Shown: positions 44,596 to 56,584 of the stretch, piece after piece
Position numbering within the stretch: the stretch's first letter is position 1
How the letters are laid out: every line of letters begins with the position of its first letter
Origin: Tuctoria greenei
Lineage: Eukaryota; Streptophyta; Magnoliopsida; Poales; Poaceae
Direction: 5' to 3'
DNA length: 64,000 bases
NCBI GenBank assembly: GCA_036927565.1
Contig: JAYESD010000003.1
Coordinates: forward strand, 81,699,311 to 81,763,310
Program-made: the position numbers and the translations under genes
Notes under the pieces: model-generated
The model's input: the letters and a program-made list of their open reading frames with translations, nothing else
Databases searched by the model: none
Told to the model about the DNA's origin: nothing

Positions 44596-45189
44596 CGGCG
44601 GGGACGGTTAGGCAGCGACTGCGGCGGCGCGCGGGCGGGAGCCTACTACTACTACCAGTCTACCACCGGCAGGCAGGCCTCTCTCCGTGGCATCCAGAAC
44701 GTCAACCGAAAAAAAGCGGGTGGCGGCGGCGGCAGCGGGTTTAATAATAAAGAGGGGTGGTGGCGTTCACCGCGAGGCCCAGGCGCTTCCCTTCGGGCGC
44801 GCCCGGGGGCGGCGGGACGGGCGGAACCGAGGAGTAACTGAAGAGAGGCGTGGGCGAGAAGGTGACGCGAACGCGATGCGCTGGGTGATGGTGGATCGCA
44901 AGAGGAGGAGGAGGAGGGGTTGCCGTGGCAGCGTGGCGGCGTGTTCGCGGAAAAGGGCTTTTGACGCGATTTCTCGGCTCGTGACGCGCACAGCGTCCCT
45001 ATCGGGGGTGGGTACCGGTGCGGCGCGGGTCGGTGGGGTTACGCGCCGTACGCGGCGGAGTGGGGCTGGTTGCTGATTAATGTACATTTGCAGGGGGGTT
45101 ACTTAGGAACTTAGGATTTTTCTAATTTTTTATCGAGGGGTTGGAGAATCAACCTCCTGATCAGCTCATGTTGGAGAATCCACGATACC
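44403..45189. other. Filler-like insertion in copia A 5' LTR, with templated micro-duplications
   Basis: The LTR is interrupted after GCATTGTT and resumes at TTCAATCATG, with about five LTR bases lost. Most of the insert (44403-45075) is very GC- and CpG-rich. The last 45 bases before the LTR resumes contain copies of nearby LTR words: CAACCTCCTGATCAGCTCA (45150-45168, also just downstream), CCACGATACCTTCA (about 45180, also 44379-44392) and a repeated TTGGAGAATC. There are no terminal repeats and no target duplication. This is the pattern of double-strand break repair with template switching and not of transposition. Confidence 0.75.
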
Positions 45190-46114
45190 TTCAATCATGT
45201 TGCGCAACCTCCTGATCAGCTCAACCACAATTCCTCCTGAATTTGGTTGTTGGAACCTCATCTCCTCCCTGAGACTAGTCCAATGGATCCTGTCACCAGC
45301 CATGACTTGAACTCAAGCAACACCTGCACATGAATAAACAACCAATCCATACGAGCCCAAGTCCTCGAATTGACTCAAGTTAGTTCCGAACACAACACCT
45401 TATGTGAGGACCTCACATAAGCATGTTGCAAAACCATAGTAACACGATATCATCCATATCATCCAAAACGCACCAAAAACTTAGCAAATGAATACTAAGC
45501 AATCTTTCCAACAATGTAAAGCAAGTACGAAACATTGCAAATGAAAAGCAGAAGTACTGCTGTCAAGTTCCGAACCTTGCCAGAGCCACCCGGAGCTTGA
45601 GCCGGAGCTAACAAAAGCTATTAGAACCTAGCGCCCGAGCTTACCAAAATCTAGTAGAACCTAGCGCCGAAGCTTACCAAAAGCTAGTAGAACCAAGCTC
45701 CCGTTGGAGCTTACAAAACTAGCAGGACCTAGCGCTGGAGCTAACCAGAACTAGTCGGAACTAGTAAACCCAAAAGCCAGAGCTAGACAAAGTACATCGG
45801 AGCTTAGCAAAAGCCTACCAGAGCTATCAAATATATGCCGGAGCTATCAAATATATGACGGAGCTATCAAAGACATGCCGGAGCTAATAAAGTCATGCCG
45901 AAGCTAAAAATAAAGCTCACCGAAGCTGACCAAAGCTAGTCGGACCTAGCATCGAACGTAACCGGAGCTACCCAAACCAAGCCGGACCTACCGTCGGACC
46001 TTGATAAAAAGGTGTTTTGGTGATATTCAAAACTTTTATCATCAAAGCCAAGTATATTCACTACAAGCCAATGTATTCAGCACACATAGGTCTTACACTC
46101 TTTGATCCTACAAT

Positions 46115-46126
46115 TGGTATCAAAGC
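46115..46126 (+). other. Copia B primer binding site
   Basis: TGGTATCAAAGC lies two bases after the end of B's 5' LTR at 46112. It differs from the A site by one G-to-A change, again the direction seen in the stops. Confidence 0.88.
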
Positions 46127-46174
46127 CACGGTGCTCTAATCTTTGTGATTTGCACGTGTTTTTAACTAATCATC

Positions 46175-48410
46175 ATGGAGAAATACTCTGCCAAACCTTG
46201 TGTGTTTAGTGGTATTAATTTTCAAGTTTTGAAGGCACGTATGGAAGCTTTCATCCAGGTACAAGGCTTCACAATATGGGAGAAGGTATACAAGCCTTAC
46301 AAACTTCTGTCAAACGATCAAGTTACACCTACAAATCTTAGAGATGTCGACAACAACAACAAGGCTCAGAACTTGATCATACAAGGATTAACTCAAAGCG
46401 ACTTCGACCGTATTGCACACCTCCGATCTACATACGATGTGTGGAAAGCACTTTGTGACTACCACGAAGGATCCAACACGATCAAGGAGGTAAGACAAGA
46501 CATGTGTAAGAAAGAATACACGCGCTTTGAGATGCAACTCGGTGAGTCCATTGATAATACCTTTGCTCGCTTCAATAAAATTCTCAACAACTTGCATAGC
46601 GTCAATGTTTATTTTTTAGATGTTGAGAATGCTAGACAGTTACTAAGTTCATTAGACATGTCAATTTGGGAGATGAGGGTTACGTCTATTCGTGAATCTA
46701 CTGTCATGAGTACACTTACTTTAGATGTACTATATTCTAAATTGAAAACTCATGAAATTGACATAATCTCACGTAAGAACCCCAAAAAGTCTCTTGCATT
46801 TGTTTCTCAACGTGATATGCCTAGCTCCAGCCAATCTTCATCTTGTGGTACACTTGCTTTATTGTCCTCTCTAACCCTTGAACAGGTTGAGGAGTTTCCA
46901 GAGGAGGAGCTAGTACTTCTCTCTACTAGGTTCTCAAAAGCATTGCAAAATGTGAGAACTAGAAGGAGAGGAAGCTCCGGACCTCAAAGATGTTTCGAAT
47001 GTGGTAAGACAGGACATTTTTGTTCAGATTGCCCTAACCTTTCAAGTCCCACTTCCCGAGATGAAAAGCAAACATGGAAGAAGCACTCCTCTGCAAAAGA
47101 TATGAAGAAAAGCAAGGGTTTTACAGGACGTCAATTTGTGAGCAGTTTTATCTCCGCACTTCAAAAACTTGGCTCAAGCAATGTGGACATTGGAAGTGAC
47201 GAAGATGAAGATTATTTGGCAAACTTGTGCTTCATGGCAGACAAGCCAAGATCAAGTATGGAGGAGGCTGAACACAACATCGACTATGAATAGGTATGTC
47301 CTACTTGTGAAGAATTGTGTGATGCTATTTCTCTTGCCACTGATATAGTTAAGAAAAAGGACAAAAAGCCTAGGGACAATGCTATTAAAATTGAGTCACT
47401 AGAATATGAAATTAATCATTTGAAATCCTTGATTCCTAGTGATGATTCTTGTTCCTCATGTGATTTAATATATGAACAATTGTCCTTATCAAGAAGTGCG
47501 CACACCTCCACACTTGATAAACTTGAGTTAGAAATTGAAAAGAACAGAGAGCTTTCTACACTTAATGATAAAAACTTGAAAGATGCTAGCTGTTCTACAA
47601 ATGATTTGCATTGTTCTACTTGTGGTGATCCTGATAAGAAACTACAACATGCTATGGATGAAACCTCTATATTGAACAATGCTTTACATTCTCATGAAGT
47701 TAAATATTGTTCCAATTGCAAATTAAAAGGAAAAACTTCATGTGAAAATTGCCTTGATCTGTCCAATAAACTTGATGACATGCATAGGACATTAGATCGA
47801 CTTTGTAATGGGAATAAGAATCTAAACTTGTTGCTGAATTCTTCCAAGTCTTGCAATTATAAAACTGGTTTAGGTTTTGATTCGCATGCTCATGCTAAGA
47901 CACATCCACCTAAAATTGTAAAGTCATTAGGAAGTGGTTTGATTCAAACAGTCCCTAAACAAAAAAAAAGTGGTTTTCAAATCTGCAGGAGTGTTGTCTC
48001 ATTCGGTTTCAAATAAAAATGTTGCTTGCTCATCTAGACGATTGTACCTATTGTGGTAGAGATGGTCACGTCATAAATTTTTGTTATAGACTAGCTAAAC
48101 AACAGAGAAAGGAAAGAATGATTGCTAGATCTTATAACTTTCATGCAAAATTTGCTGCACTTGCTAAATCGAATAATATGAACATGCAGTTTACTGTAAT
48201 GAGTCGAAAACATGCAATGTTTGCTCCCAAACCTACTGTTTTTCGTGCTACACATGTAACATCTCGTAGGACAGTAGTTGGGTACAAAAATCCTCAAACT
48301 TCGGCTCATAAACCTGCTGTTTTATCTTACCTTTTGCATGTTATTCCTGCTGGATGTCGCGTGACGCAGTACTGGATTCCTAAATGCCTTTTGACTAACC
48401 CCAGTATTGA
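46175..48410 (+). pseudogene. Copia B gag, mostly open
   Basis: The ATG at 46175 (MEKYSAKPCVFSGINFQVLK) opens 372 codons with the gag core (ALCDYHEGSNTIKEVRQDM) and a complete zinc knuckle CFECGKTGHFCSDC at about residue 270. TAG at 47291-47293 ends it. The frame then continues at 47315 with the Cys-rich part (YCSNCKLKGKTSCENCLD) to 48016. Two more segments carry CTYCGRDGHVINFC and a basic region (QRKERMIARSYNFHAKF). Compared with A it lacks the Ser/Gly/Phe/Ala repeats. Sirevirus gags are long, as here. Confidence 0.85.
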
Positions 48411-48601
48411 GTCATCGACGTATTGTGCTTCTATGTATGTTACACGCTTGAGGAAGGAGATCATTTGGATTGTAGATTCAGGTTGCTCATGCCACATGAC
48501 CGGGGGTCATCGATGTATTGTGCTTCTATGTAGGTTACACGCTTGAGGAAGGACAACATTTGGATTGTAGATTCAGGTTGCTCACGCCACATGACCGGTA
48601 G
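48411..48601 (+). repeat. Tandem duplication of ~95 bp spanning the protease active site of copia B
   Basis: 48411-48505 and 48507-48601 are near-identical (TCATCGA(C/T)GTATTGTGCT through TTGGATTGTAGATTCAGG to CCACATGACCGG). Each copy encodes IWIVDSGCS(C/R)HMTG, so the protease motif DSG occurs twice. The copies lie in different frames, joined through a stop after the first. Element A has only one. Confidence 0.9.
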
Positions 48602-51600
48602 CAAAGAATGGTTCTCCTCCCTCTCTTTTGGGTCACGTGTAGAGAATGTTTCTTTTGCCGATGATTCTTCAAATCCTATAATTGCTAAGGGTTCGGTTAG
48701 AGTAAACGATCACTACACTTTGAAGGATGTGGCACTTGTCAAAAATTTGAAATACAACTTGCTTTCTGTTTCACAATTGCTAGATGAAAATCTGGAAATT
48801 ATTTTCAATAAAAACTGCTGCAAAGTTGAATGTTCAAATAGTGAGCTTATTTTTAACATGTCACGGTTTGGAAGAGTTTTTAAAGATGATTTTGATATGT
48901 CTTCCTCTAAGCATAGGTGTCTAATTGCTAATGATTCAAATGACTTATACTTTTGGCATCGTAGACTTGGTCACGTAGGCTTTGATCATCTAACGCATGT
49001 TAGTGCTCTTGATCGCATACGTGGGATGCCTAAGCTTAAAGGGGACAAAGAAATTGTGTGCTCTTCTTGTAGACATGCTAAGATTGTTGCAGGTTCACAT
49101 ACTCCTCTCACAATGATCATGACAACTGAACCGGGTCAACTTTTGCACCTTGACACCGTAGGACCTTTACGTGTTCAATTCTTTGGAGGTAAATGGTATG
49201 TTCTTGTGATTATTGATGATTATTCTAGATACTCTTGGGTTTACTTTATGGCATCCAAGAATGAAGCTTTTAGTCACTTTAGAACTTTACTTCTTATATT
49301 ATCAGTTGATCACCCAGGATGTTTTAAAGCAATTAGAAGTGATAACGGAACCAATTTTAAAAATCAATCTTTTGATAACTTTTGTGCCGAAAATGGAATA
49401 GATCATCAATTTTCTTCACCATATGTACCTCAATAAAACGGTGTTGTAGAAAGAAGGAACAGAATCTTAGTTGAGATGGCTAGGACTATGCTTGATGAGT
49501 ATCAAACTCCTAGGAAATTTTTGGCTGATGCAATTGGAACCGCTTGTTATGTCTCAAAACGTGTTTTCTTGCTCCTGTGATAGCTCTGGTTTGGACATAG
49601 GCCTAGTGTTACACACTTTCGGGTCTTTGGTTGCAAATGATTTGTTAAGAAACATGGTAATCTTGATAAATTCGAACCTAGATCCATTGATGCCATGTTT
49701 CTTGGTTATCCATCTCATACTAGAGGCTACCGTGTGCTTTTACTTGACACTGACAAAATTGTGGAGACTTGTGAGGTGTCTTTTGATGAAGCTAGCACAG
49801 GTACTAGCTCAAACATTGCAGGTACGGATCCATATCCGCAGGGAGGGAGCATTTTCGTTGAAGATGAGAAAGAAGTGGTGCTGCTGCCCAAAAATTCAGC
49901 AGCCAATAAAATTGTTCCAGCAACTGATTTTGATTCACAGCCAGCACTGACGACCACCATTGCTGGTCCAAATCCTCCTCAAGTCACAAGCTCATTGATT
50001 TGTGATGAACATGAAGAAGAAGAAGCTTGTGAAGTGTCCACTTCCTTCCGGGTTCTCAAAAGTCATCCTCCACAACAAATTATTGGAAGCTTGCACGAAC
50101 GAGTCACACGGTCCAGGTTTTGCGATCCAAACTCTCATGCTCATTCTGCTTTTGTTGCTTCTTTTGAACCCAAAGATATATCACACGCACACACTAATGA
50201 ATCATGGATTATTGCCATGCAAGAAGAGTTAGAAAATTTTGAAAGAAATAATGTTTGGAAACTTGTACCTCCACATCAAGGTCACACTTTAATTGGAACT
50301 AAATAGGTGTTTAAAAATCAACAAAGTGAGGATGGGGTTGTGGTTAGGAATAAGGCTAGGTTGGTTGCTCAAGGTTTCACCCAAGTTGAAGGGCCAGATT
50401 TTGATGAAACTTTTGCTCCTATTGCTAGATTAGAAGCCATAAGAATTTTGTTAGCTTTTGCTGCATCTAAAGGTTTTAAGCTATATCAAATGGATGTTAA
50501 AAGTGCTTTTATTAATTGCTACATAGATGAGGAGGTTTATGTCAAACAACCACTGGGTTTTGAAAATCCAGATTTTCATAATCATGTTTACAAACTGTCC
50601 AAAGCCTTGTACGGTCTCAAACAAGCCCTTAGAGTATGGTATGATAGGTTAAAAACATTCTTACATGAAAAGGGGTTTACCATGGGCAGGGTTGATAAAA
50701 CTCTTTTCGTGCTTAAGCATGGCAATGACTCATTATTCGTTCAAGTGTATGTGGATCATATTATCTTTGGTTGTGATTCTCATGATCTTGTGTCCAAGTT
50801 TTCAGCTATGATGAGTTCAAAATTTGAGATGAGTATGATGGGAGAACTCACGTACTTTTTGGGTTTTCAAATCAAGCCAACCAAGGAGGGTACCTTTGTG
50901 CATCAAACGAAGTATACAATAGACCTCTTAAGGCTCTTCAACATGGAAAAAAGCAAGCCTCTTCAGACACCAATGGGAATAGCTACGACACTTGAACTTG
51001 ATGAAGATGGTGACCCCGTGGATCAAAAAGAATATAGAAGCATGACCGGATCATTTTTGTACCTCACGGCATCAAGACCAGACATACAATTCAGCGTATG
51101 TCTTTGTGCACGGTTTCAAGCCTCCCCACGTGCTTTACATTGTCAAGCCCTCAAAAGGATTCTCAGGTACTTACATGGAACTCAAGAATTTGGCATTTTT
51201 CTTCCTTCTTCCTCAACCGTTACTTTGAAAGCTTTTTCGGATGCTGATTTTGGGGGTTGTAGGATTGATAGTAAAAGTACATTTGGTGCTTGTCATTTTC
51301 TTGGTGATTCACTTGTTGCTTGGTCCTCTAGAAAACAAAACTCAATTGCACAATCCACAACTGACTCTGAATATGTATCTACTGCTAGCGCTTGTTCACA
51401 AATTCTTTGGATTGTTCAAACACTTAAGGACTATGGGGTTGATCTAGATAGTGTTCCACTATTTCGTGATAACATTGGTGCCATTTGCATTGCTAAAAAC
51501 CCGTGCAACATTCTAGAACTAAGCACATTGACATTAGGTATCACTTTCTTCGTGATAATGTTGAAAAAGGAAACATTGTGCTTCACCATGTAGATACCGA

Positions 51601-51700
51601 ACAACAATTGGCTTACATTTTTACAAAACCTTTGGATTTCACTCGTTTTTGTTTCATTCATAGTGAGATAGGGGTTATGCATCCTCATGGTCAACATTGA
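48507..51700 (+). pseudogene. Copia B pol, decayed
   Basis: Protease IWIVDSGCSRHMTG is at about 48560-48598. The integrase zinc finger (FWHRRLGHVG, CSSCRHAK) and core (LHLDTVGPLRVQ, AIRSDNGTNFKN) follow. TAA at 49434-49436 stands where A has CAA. The next part is damaged near 49560-49600 by a short deletion and frame change. TAG at 50304-50306 stands where A has TGG. The reverse transcriptase reads through LARLEAIR-like and MDVKSAFINCYIDEEVY, with the active site YVDHIIFG (50748-50771), where the second catalytic Asp is His. RNase H (KAFSDADFGGCRIDSKSTFG, SRKQNSIAQSTTDSEYVST) follows and a frame change near 51530 precedes the last segment, ending about 51700. It is not functional. Confidence 0.9.
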
Positions 51701-52670
51701 GGGGGAGTTTTGAAACTTGAGAAGTCTATGTGTGAATCTGAAATTAAAATAATATGAGCATAGTATTTCATACATATATGACTTTGTGATTCCTTTTACA
51801 TGCAGTACGTTCTTACTACATTACTCATGTTATACATTTTGTAGATTTTTCGATGTCTAGTAACTGGAATAATTACTTACACTAAATCTGGTCATGGTCG
51901 AACTTTCTTGCTGTTTTGAACTTGTTGCATGCTCACAAGTGCTTTTAATCATAAAGAATTAATCAATTAATCAACTCACATATTGAGTTTTTATGAACAA
52001 ATATAAATTGAGAAAAGATCAAGAGAATATGCATACATCGCACTGCTTCTTTTGAGATGGCTTATCATTGCACTTCCGTATGAACTTGGAATAAGTTGTG
52101 TATGACAAAAATCATGTCCTTAAGCTTCTGATTGTCAAATGACATAGGCTTGACCTGGTTGGTTAGAATAAGGCAGATGCAGCATATAATCTCTTGCAAA
52201 TGTCATATGTCAAAAATTTGTGCTTTAAAGAAAAAAATTGCAGCAACAAGTGCCATGCTTTTAGGTATTGAAATAGTTAAGTTTGTGAGACCATGACTTG
52301 CTTAAATTGAAAATTACATTTGATCTCTAGCATGGCTTACACTACTTTATGTATCTCATTGTTGTGATAGTGTAAGTTACTTGATAGTATGACTTGGACG
52401 AGCTTTGTTTTATATGTATATGTTATAATATGATCATAACAATTAAAATTTCTCTTTTGTACCTTGCTGAATACATTGTCAAAGGAGGAGAAATTGATCA
52501 CACCTTGCACATATCCACAAGGTTTTTGGCACGATTCTTCTCAGAAGGAGAAGTATGCAAGGGGGAGAAATATGTATAAAGGAGAGAAATTGTTTTCAAA
52601 ACTTTTCATGTGGATAAGACAAATGTTCGGATTTTAAATTGTGTTGCCATGCATTCATCAAGGTGGAGAT
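51701..52670 (+). other. Copia B 3' non-coding region with multiple polypurine tracts
   Basis: Polypurine words occur at 51699-51711 (TGAGGGGGAGTTTTG), about 52484 (AAAGGAGGAGAAAT), about 52560 (AAGGGGGAGAAA) and next to the LTR at 52659-52670 (CAAGGTGGAGAT). Element A has the same arrangement. No env-like frame is open here. Confidence 0.75.
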
Positions 52671-53119
52671 TGTGAGACCTATGTATGCTAAATACATTGG
52701 CTTTGATGATAAAAGTTTTGAATACTCCCAAAACATCTCTTTATTAAGCTCTGACTCTAGGTCCGGTTAGCTTTGGCAAGGTTCGGAGTTTGATTGCAAT
52801 TGTTCTGCTTTTATCTTGCTATGTTTCAAACTTGCTTTACACTTATGGAAAGATTGCTTAGTATTCTTTTACTATGTTTTTAGTGTGTTTTGGTGGTTAT
52901 GGTTGATATCATTTTATTATAGTTTGCAACATGCTTATGTGAGGTGCTCAAGTAAAATGTTTATAGTTTCGGAACTAACGAGAGTCAAGTTGAGGACTTG
53001 TGCTCAGAAATATTGGTTGTTTATTCATGTGCAGATGTTGCTTGAGTTCAAGACATGGCTGGTGACGGGATCCACTGAACTAGTCTTAGGGACAAGATGA
53101 GGTTCGACAACCAAGTTCG

Positions 53120-54534
53120 CACTAAAGCAATTGGTGAACAGGATGTCGGCCATATAGCCGTCGGTTCCCTACTATAACTGATGCATATACCTTAGAAATG
53201 TCGGGAAACTGACAGTCATAACCGACATCCTTTACTCGACGTATTTAACAGCTAGAGCCGTCGGGCCCGACGGCTCTAGTCTTTATAACAGTCGGTCCAT
53301 GGAGTCCGACGCCTTTATTCACTTTTGTCCTCTATGACCGTCGGGACATGGCCCGTCGCCTTTTTCTGTTCACAGCCTGGCCGTGCAGCAGCATCCTGAC
53401 ACCTCTAGTTTTTCATTTTTTTTCTTCTTCTTTTTTTCTAAATGCCCGGACGCTTTGCTTCATTTTTTTTAATTCAATCTCAGTTCAAACTATGGAAATC
53501 ACAGATGAACACGCCGCGCGCTATCTCAGTTCAAACACATATTAATCACAATTTATCTCACACAAACTTTCTTGGAACACAAAAAAAACATTATTCACAA
53601 TATCTCAAACATATGAGCTCAAACAGATTTCTCTGGAGGCAATCAAACAGATTTCTCTGGAGGCAAATTAGCTCGAACAGATCTGCTACAGAAAAAAAAA
53701 AAGAGAATCGGTTTGCATTGAAGAGATCCTTCAAGCTTCAAGAGCGCCAAGATCTGTTCGGCGAAGGTCAAAACCCGTCGGAGGTTGCGCCGGAACAGAG
53801 CGGATCTACGGCCACAGGTGTGGGAGGCATCACCAGAGCCCACCGCGGAGACTTCGGTCGACGGGCAGCGCGCGAACGACGGAAGAAGCGCCGGCGGGCA
53901 GTGGATGTCGGTGAGGCGGCGCTTAGACGACGGAGAGGAGGCAGACTTGGTCGACGAGCGGCAGCGCACGGACTCGTCGACGGACGGTGCAGGCGAAGGT
54001 CGCGGGCGGCACGGACAGAGGTCGACGGACGGCACCGGCATGTTGGGGAGAGCGGTACGTCACTGTAGCTCGCCCGGTGGAGAAACCGGTGCTTGGCGGC
54101 GGAACTGGTGTGGGCGGTGCGGTAGGGTTGGAGAAAATAAAGGAGGGAGACGGGCTCGAGAATCACGAGAGCTAGATATTAAAGAACAAGAGGGAATGAT
54201 GGGAGCCAGCCCCACCACGCTTTTATGAACGAGAGGGAATCACGGGGCCGTTTGCCGCTGGGAAAATAAAAAAATCAAGGCACGGTGGACTCGGCTATCA
54301 GATCCAAAAATATGACCGTCGGTTAGGAGTGCATCCCGACGGTTTTAAGTGAGATTCGTCGGATTATTTTATTTGGCCGACGAATTTAAATAAGACCGTT
54401 GGTTTTTGTTGTTCCATCGACGTCTTTAACTTATGGCCGTCGGGTTTTTAAAACCGAAAGATATAATTGTTTTAAACCCAACAGGACCAACATCTTAACA
54501 AATATCGACGGCCTATTGAACGTTTGTTGTAGTG
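53120..54534. mobile_element. Non-autonomous CACTA element, 1415 bp, TSD TCG
   Basis: The left end is CACTAAAGCAATTGG; the right end read inward is CACTACAACAAACG. It is flanked by TCG (53117-53119 and 54535-54537), and B's 5' LTR shows the uninterrupted site AAGTTCGGAGG. Both subterminal regions carry repeated CCGTCGG / CCGACGG words in both orientations. It encodes no transposase. It belongs to a different CACTA family from the large element, judged by its ends and subterminal words. Confidence 0.92.
53766..54228. other. GC-rich interior of the small CACTA
   Basis: The interior is far more GC-rich than its surroundings, with several overlapping open frames on both strands (for example 53785-54228 plus, 53643-54041 minus). 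These are charged and low-complexity and carry no motif I know. It could be a captured first-exon piece of a grass gene or simply CG-rich filler. I assign no gene. Confidence 0.4.
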
Positions 54535-55599
54535 TCGGGGGGAATTGTGGTTGAGTTGATCGGGAGGTTGCGCAGCAAGTTTGAATCAAGAACAATGCAT
54601 ATGAAGGTATCGTGGATGTCGTTGTAAGATGTTTGCACGTATGCAAGGAGTGCATGGATGTGGCTACATGGTTATGTGGCATGATGAAGAGATGTGGACG
54701 TAAATAATTGGTTGGAAAGGTCCAACCGACTAGGTTATGGACTGAGGCTGTGGCTGAGTCATGTTTGACTCAAATATGGAAAGATTTGAGCTGGTTATGT
54801 TAGGATTTCGTGTGGGTCACGAATTTGGATTGTTTTAGGAATGTGAGATATTCTTAATGTATTTGGATGTCTTAAGATTGCTTCTATCTGCGTATAGAAG
54901 AGTCTTGAGCAGTTATAGAAAGTTTAAATTCGTGAATTGAGTAGGTTTAGAATCCTAGTTAGGTTTGGGTTTACCTAAGGGCTGGTTATATGAGCAAGGG
55001 AGGCCAGAGCTCTTGGAGAACTACTTTTGGGTTGTTTCTCTTGTGTTCTATTGAATAAAGATCATAGTTTAAAGGAACTTTTGTGCCTTGTTCGTCCGAC
55101 TTGTTCTAGACAAGTTTTTCTCGTCGAGTTTCTACATAGCACTACCTTTCTTCAGTGGTTTTATCATAACTCGAGTTTTACAGATCCAATTTATGTGATT
55201 CTTTTTGGTTTGTCTTCAAAAGTTGATTAAATATCATCTGTCAAAATTTCACGGTCATTGGATTTGTGGTTTTTGATCTACACGGGTTTGTTTGCAGTAT
55301 TGCAGATCTGTTTTTTACTCATAAGAGCAGGTTACCTTTGTTCGATCTATCGATCGTAACTTGAGTTTCTCTCGATGGATTTCAGTGATTCTTGTTGTGC
55401 AGTCTTTGTGACTTGATTCTCTCTGATATCTATCACTTTCATCATGGTGAAACATGTTTAGATTAGTCCCACACATGATTTCTTTAACAGATCATTTTCC
55501 TACCGAGGGGTTTTCATTGCTTCTACTGAAAGAGTTTTAAAACCTACCATTCACACCCCCTCTGGTAGCTTTTCACGTGCTCTTTGATCCTACAGGGGG

Positions 55600-56569
55600 T
55601 TCTTGGTTGCATGTGCTCAGTTGGAGGCATCACCACTGGTGAAACCTTAGTGGGTCTGAATATGATGTTAGTCCCATTGTAAAGGCTACTTTGTGATCTC
55701 TTGGCCACACATCGTTGGAAGTGTGTATGTGACCAACGGGTCACGGGCATGATGGAGGTTCCTTAGTCACCGAAAGGGGACGAAATCACAAACTTGTGGC
55801 CAAAGTGGTACAACCTCTGCAGAGTGTTAAAAACTATCATGATAGTCGTGCTCTCGGTTATGAGCGAGCTGGACCCTCACATGATAATAGTTGGACTTGG
55901 TATTTAGGATGGTAATGGTTTGATTATGGTTATGGTTTGAGTTGTGACAAAAGAACATGATTGATGATGATGGTAAAAAATTGGTATATGGATGGATTAA
56001 TATTGATGGATGTGATATGATGGGAAAATGATGGTGTTGGACTCATAATTGGTAATTATTTGGGATATGACGGGATTAATTCACACAGACATTGTAAGAT
56101 GCTCTTCATATGTTTTAATTGTACTTTTCAGCAAATAGCCATTATATATTATCATTCCTTGTTTAAGCTACTTGTCACTGTTTTCCCACACTTGCTAAGT
56201 ACGACATGTGCTCTCCTTTCAATTCCCCCACCAATAGTTTCAGGTGATGTTTGGTAGTACCTTGAGGATAACTCGAAGTTCTAGGTTGTGTGCTGCTGTC
56301 GACTTGCATGTGGATGTGTTGGAGCTGCGCTATCCCATATGCTTAGTTTGGTTAGTTAGATTATTTCTGCTGTAATATTATTAATACTAATGATTATTAG
56401 AGTTTGTAATTTGGGGATTATTTGATTTTTTTTAATAAAAGTACTTATTAACTAGTTTGTGTTGTGGTAATTTATGTATATCATTTGTGATGCATCCGTG
56501 TATGTGTGTTGAACGTCTTGGGGACACATATGTGTCGTACTTGGTTCATTTTTGGAATCGGGTGTCACA
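55600..56569 (+). repeat. Gypsy C middle LTR, second part
   Basis: It continues the LTR broken at 33416 by element B. From about 56035 (GGACTCATAATTGGTAATTA) to the end (GGTGTCACA) it matches 26425-26959 of the first LTR. The stretch 55600-56030 has no counterpart in the first LTR because of the deletion there. Confidence 0.88.
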
Positions 56570-56572
56570 AAT

Positions 56573-56584
56573 TGGTATCAGAGC
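56573..56584 (+). other. Second gypsy C primer binding site
   Basis: TGGTATCAGAGC lies three bases after the middle LTR, showing that a second internal region, and not flanking host DNA, follows this LTR. Confidence 0.92.

Larger units (their letters stand above)
34915..46097 (-). mobile_element. Copia element A (same family as B), complete but decayed, TSD CTCTT
   Basis: The element lies on the minus strand. The LTRs on the plus strand read TGTAGGATCG...GGTCTTACA at 34915-36832 and 43401-46097. The flanks are CTCTT at 34910-34914 and 46098-46102. It inserted 15 bases before the end of B's 5' LTR. By eye the two LTRs differ at roughly one in 15-20 bases over their first 180 bases. Confidence 0.94.
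43401..46097 (-). repeat. Copia A 5' LTR, carrying a 787-bp insertion
   Basis: It matches the 3' LTR of A end to end except for foreign DNA at 44403-45189. A TATA box on the minus strand is at 44007-44014. The AGCTCCGG block lies at about 45590-45990. Confidence 0.92.
33417..55594 (+). mobile_element. Copia element B (Sirevirus-like), complete but decayed, TSD GGGGG
   Basis: The LTRs begin TGTGAGAC (33417; 52671) and end GATCCTACA (46112; 55594). Both flanks carry GGGGG (33412-33416 and 55595-55599). Without the nested elements its LTRs are about 1513 and 1506 bases and its internal region about 6.56 kb. The long gag, the iMet PBS and several repeated polypurine words before the 3' LTR fit the Sirevirus (SIRE/Maximus) group of copia. 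Confidence 0.93.
52671..55594 (+). repeat. Copia B 3' LTR, interrupted by a small CACTA element
   Basis: It starts TGTGAGACCTATGTATG and ends GATCCTACA. Removing 53120-54534 and one copy of TCG leaves about 1506 bases, matching the 5' LTR. It is followed by the target duplication GGGGG. Confidence 0.92.

Noticed and set aside
44325..45087. Several overlapping frames of 70-170 codons on both strands
   Set aside because: High GC keeps all frames open. Only the minus-strand ATG at 44595 has a recognisable protein plan.
53785..54228. 147-codon charged frame in the small CACTA
   Set aside because: CG-rich DNA opens frames on both strands; no domain or composition typical of a real protein, so only the region is described.
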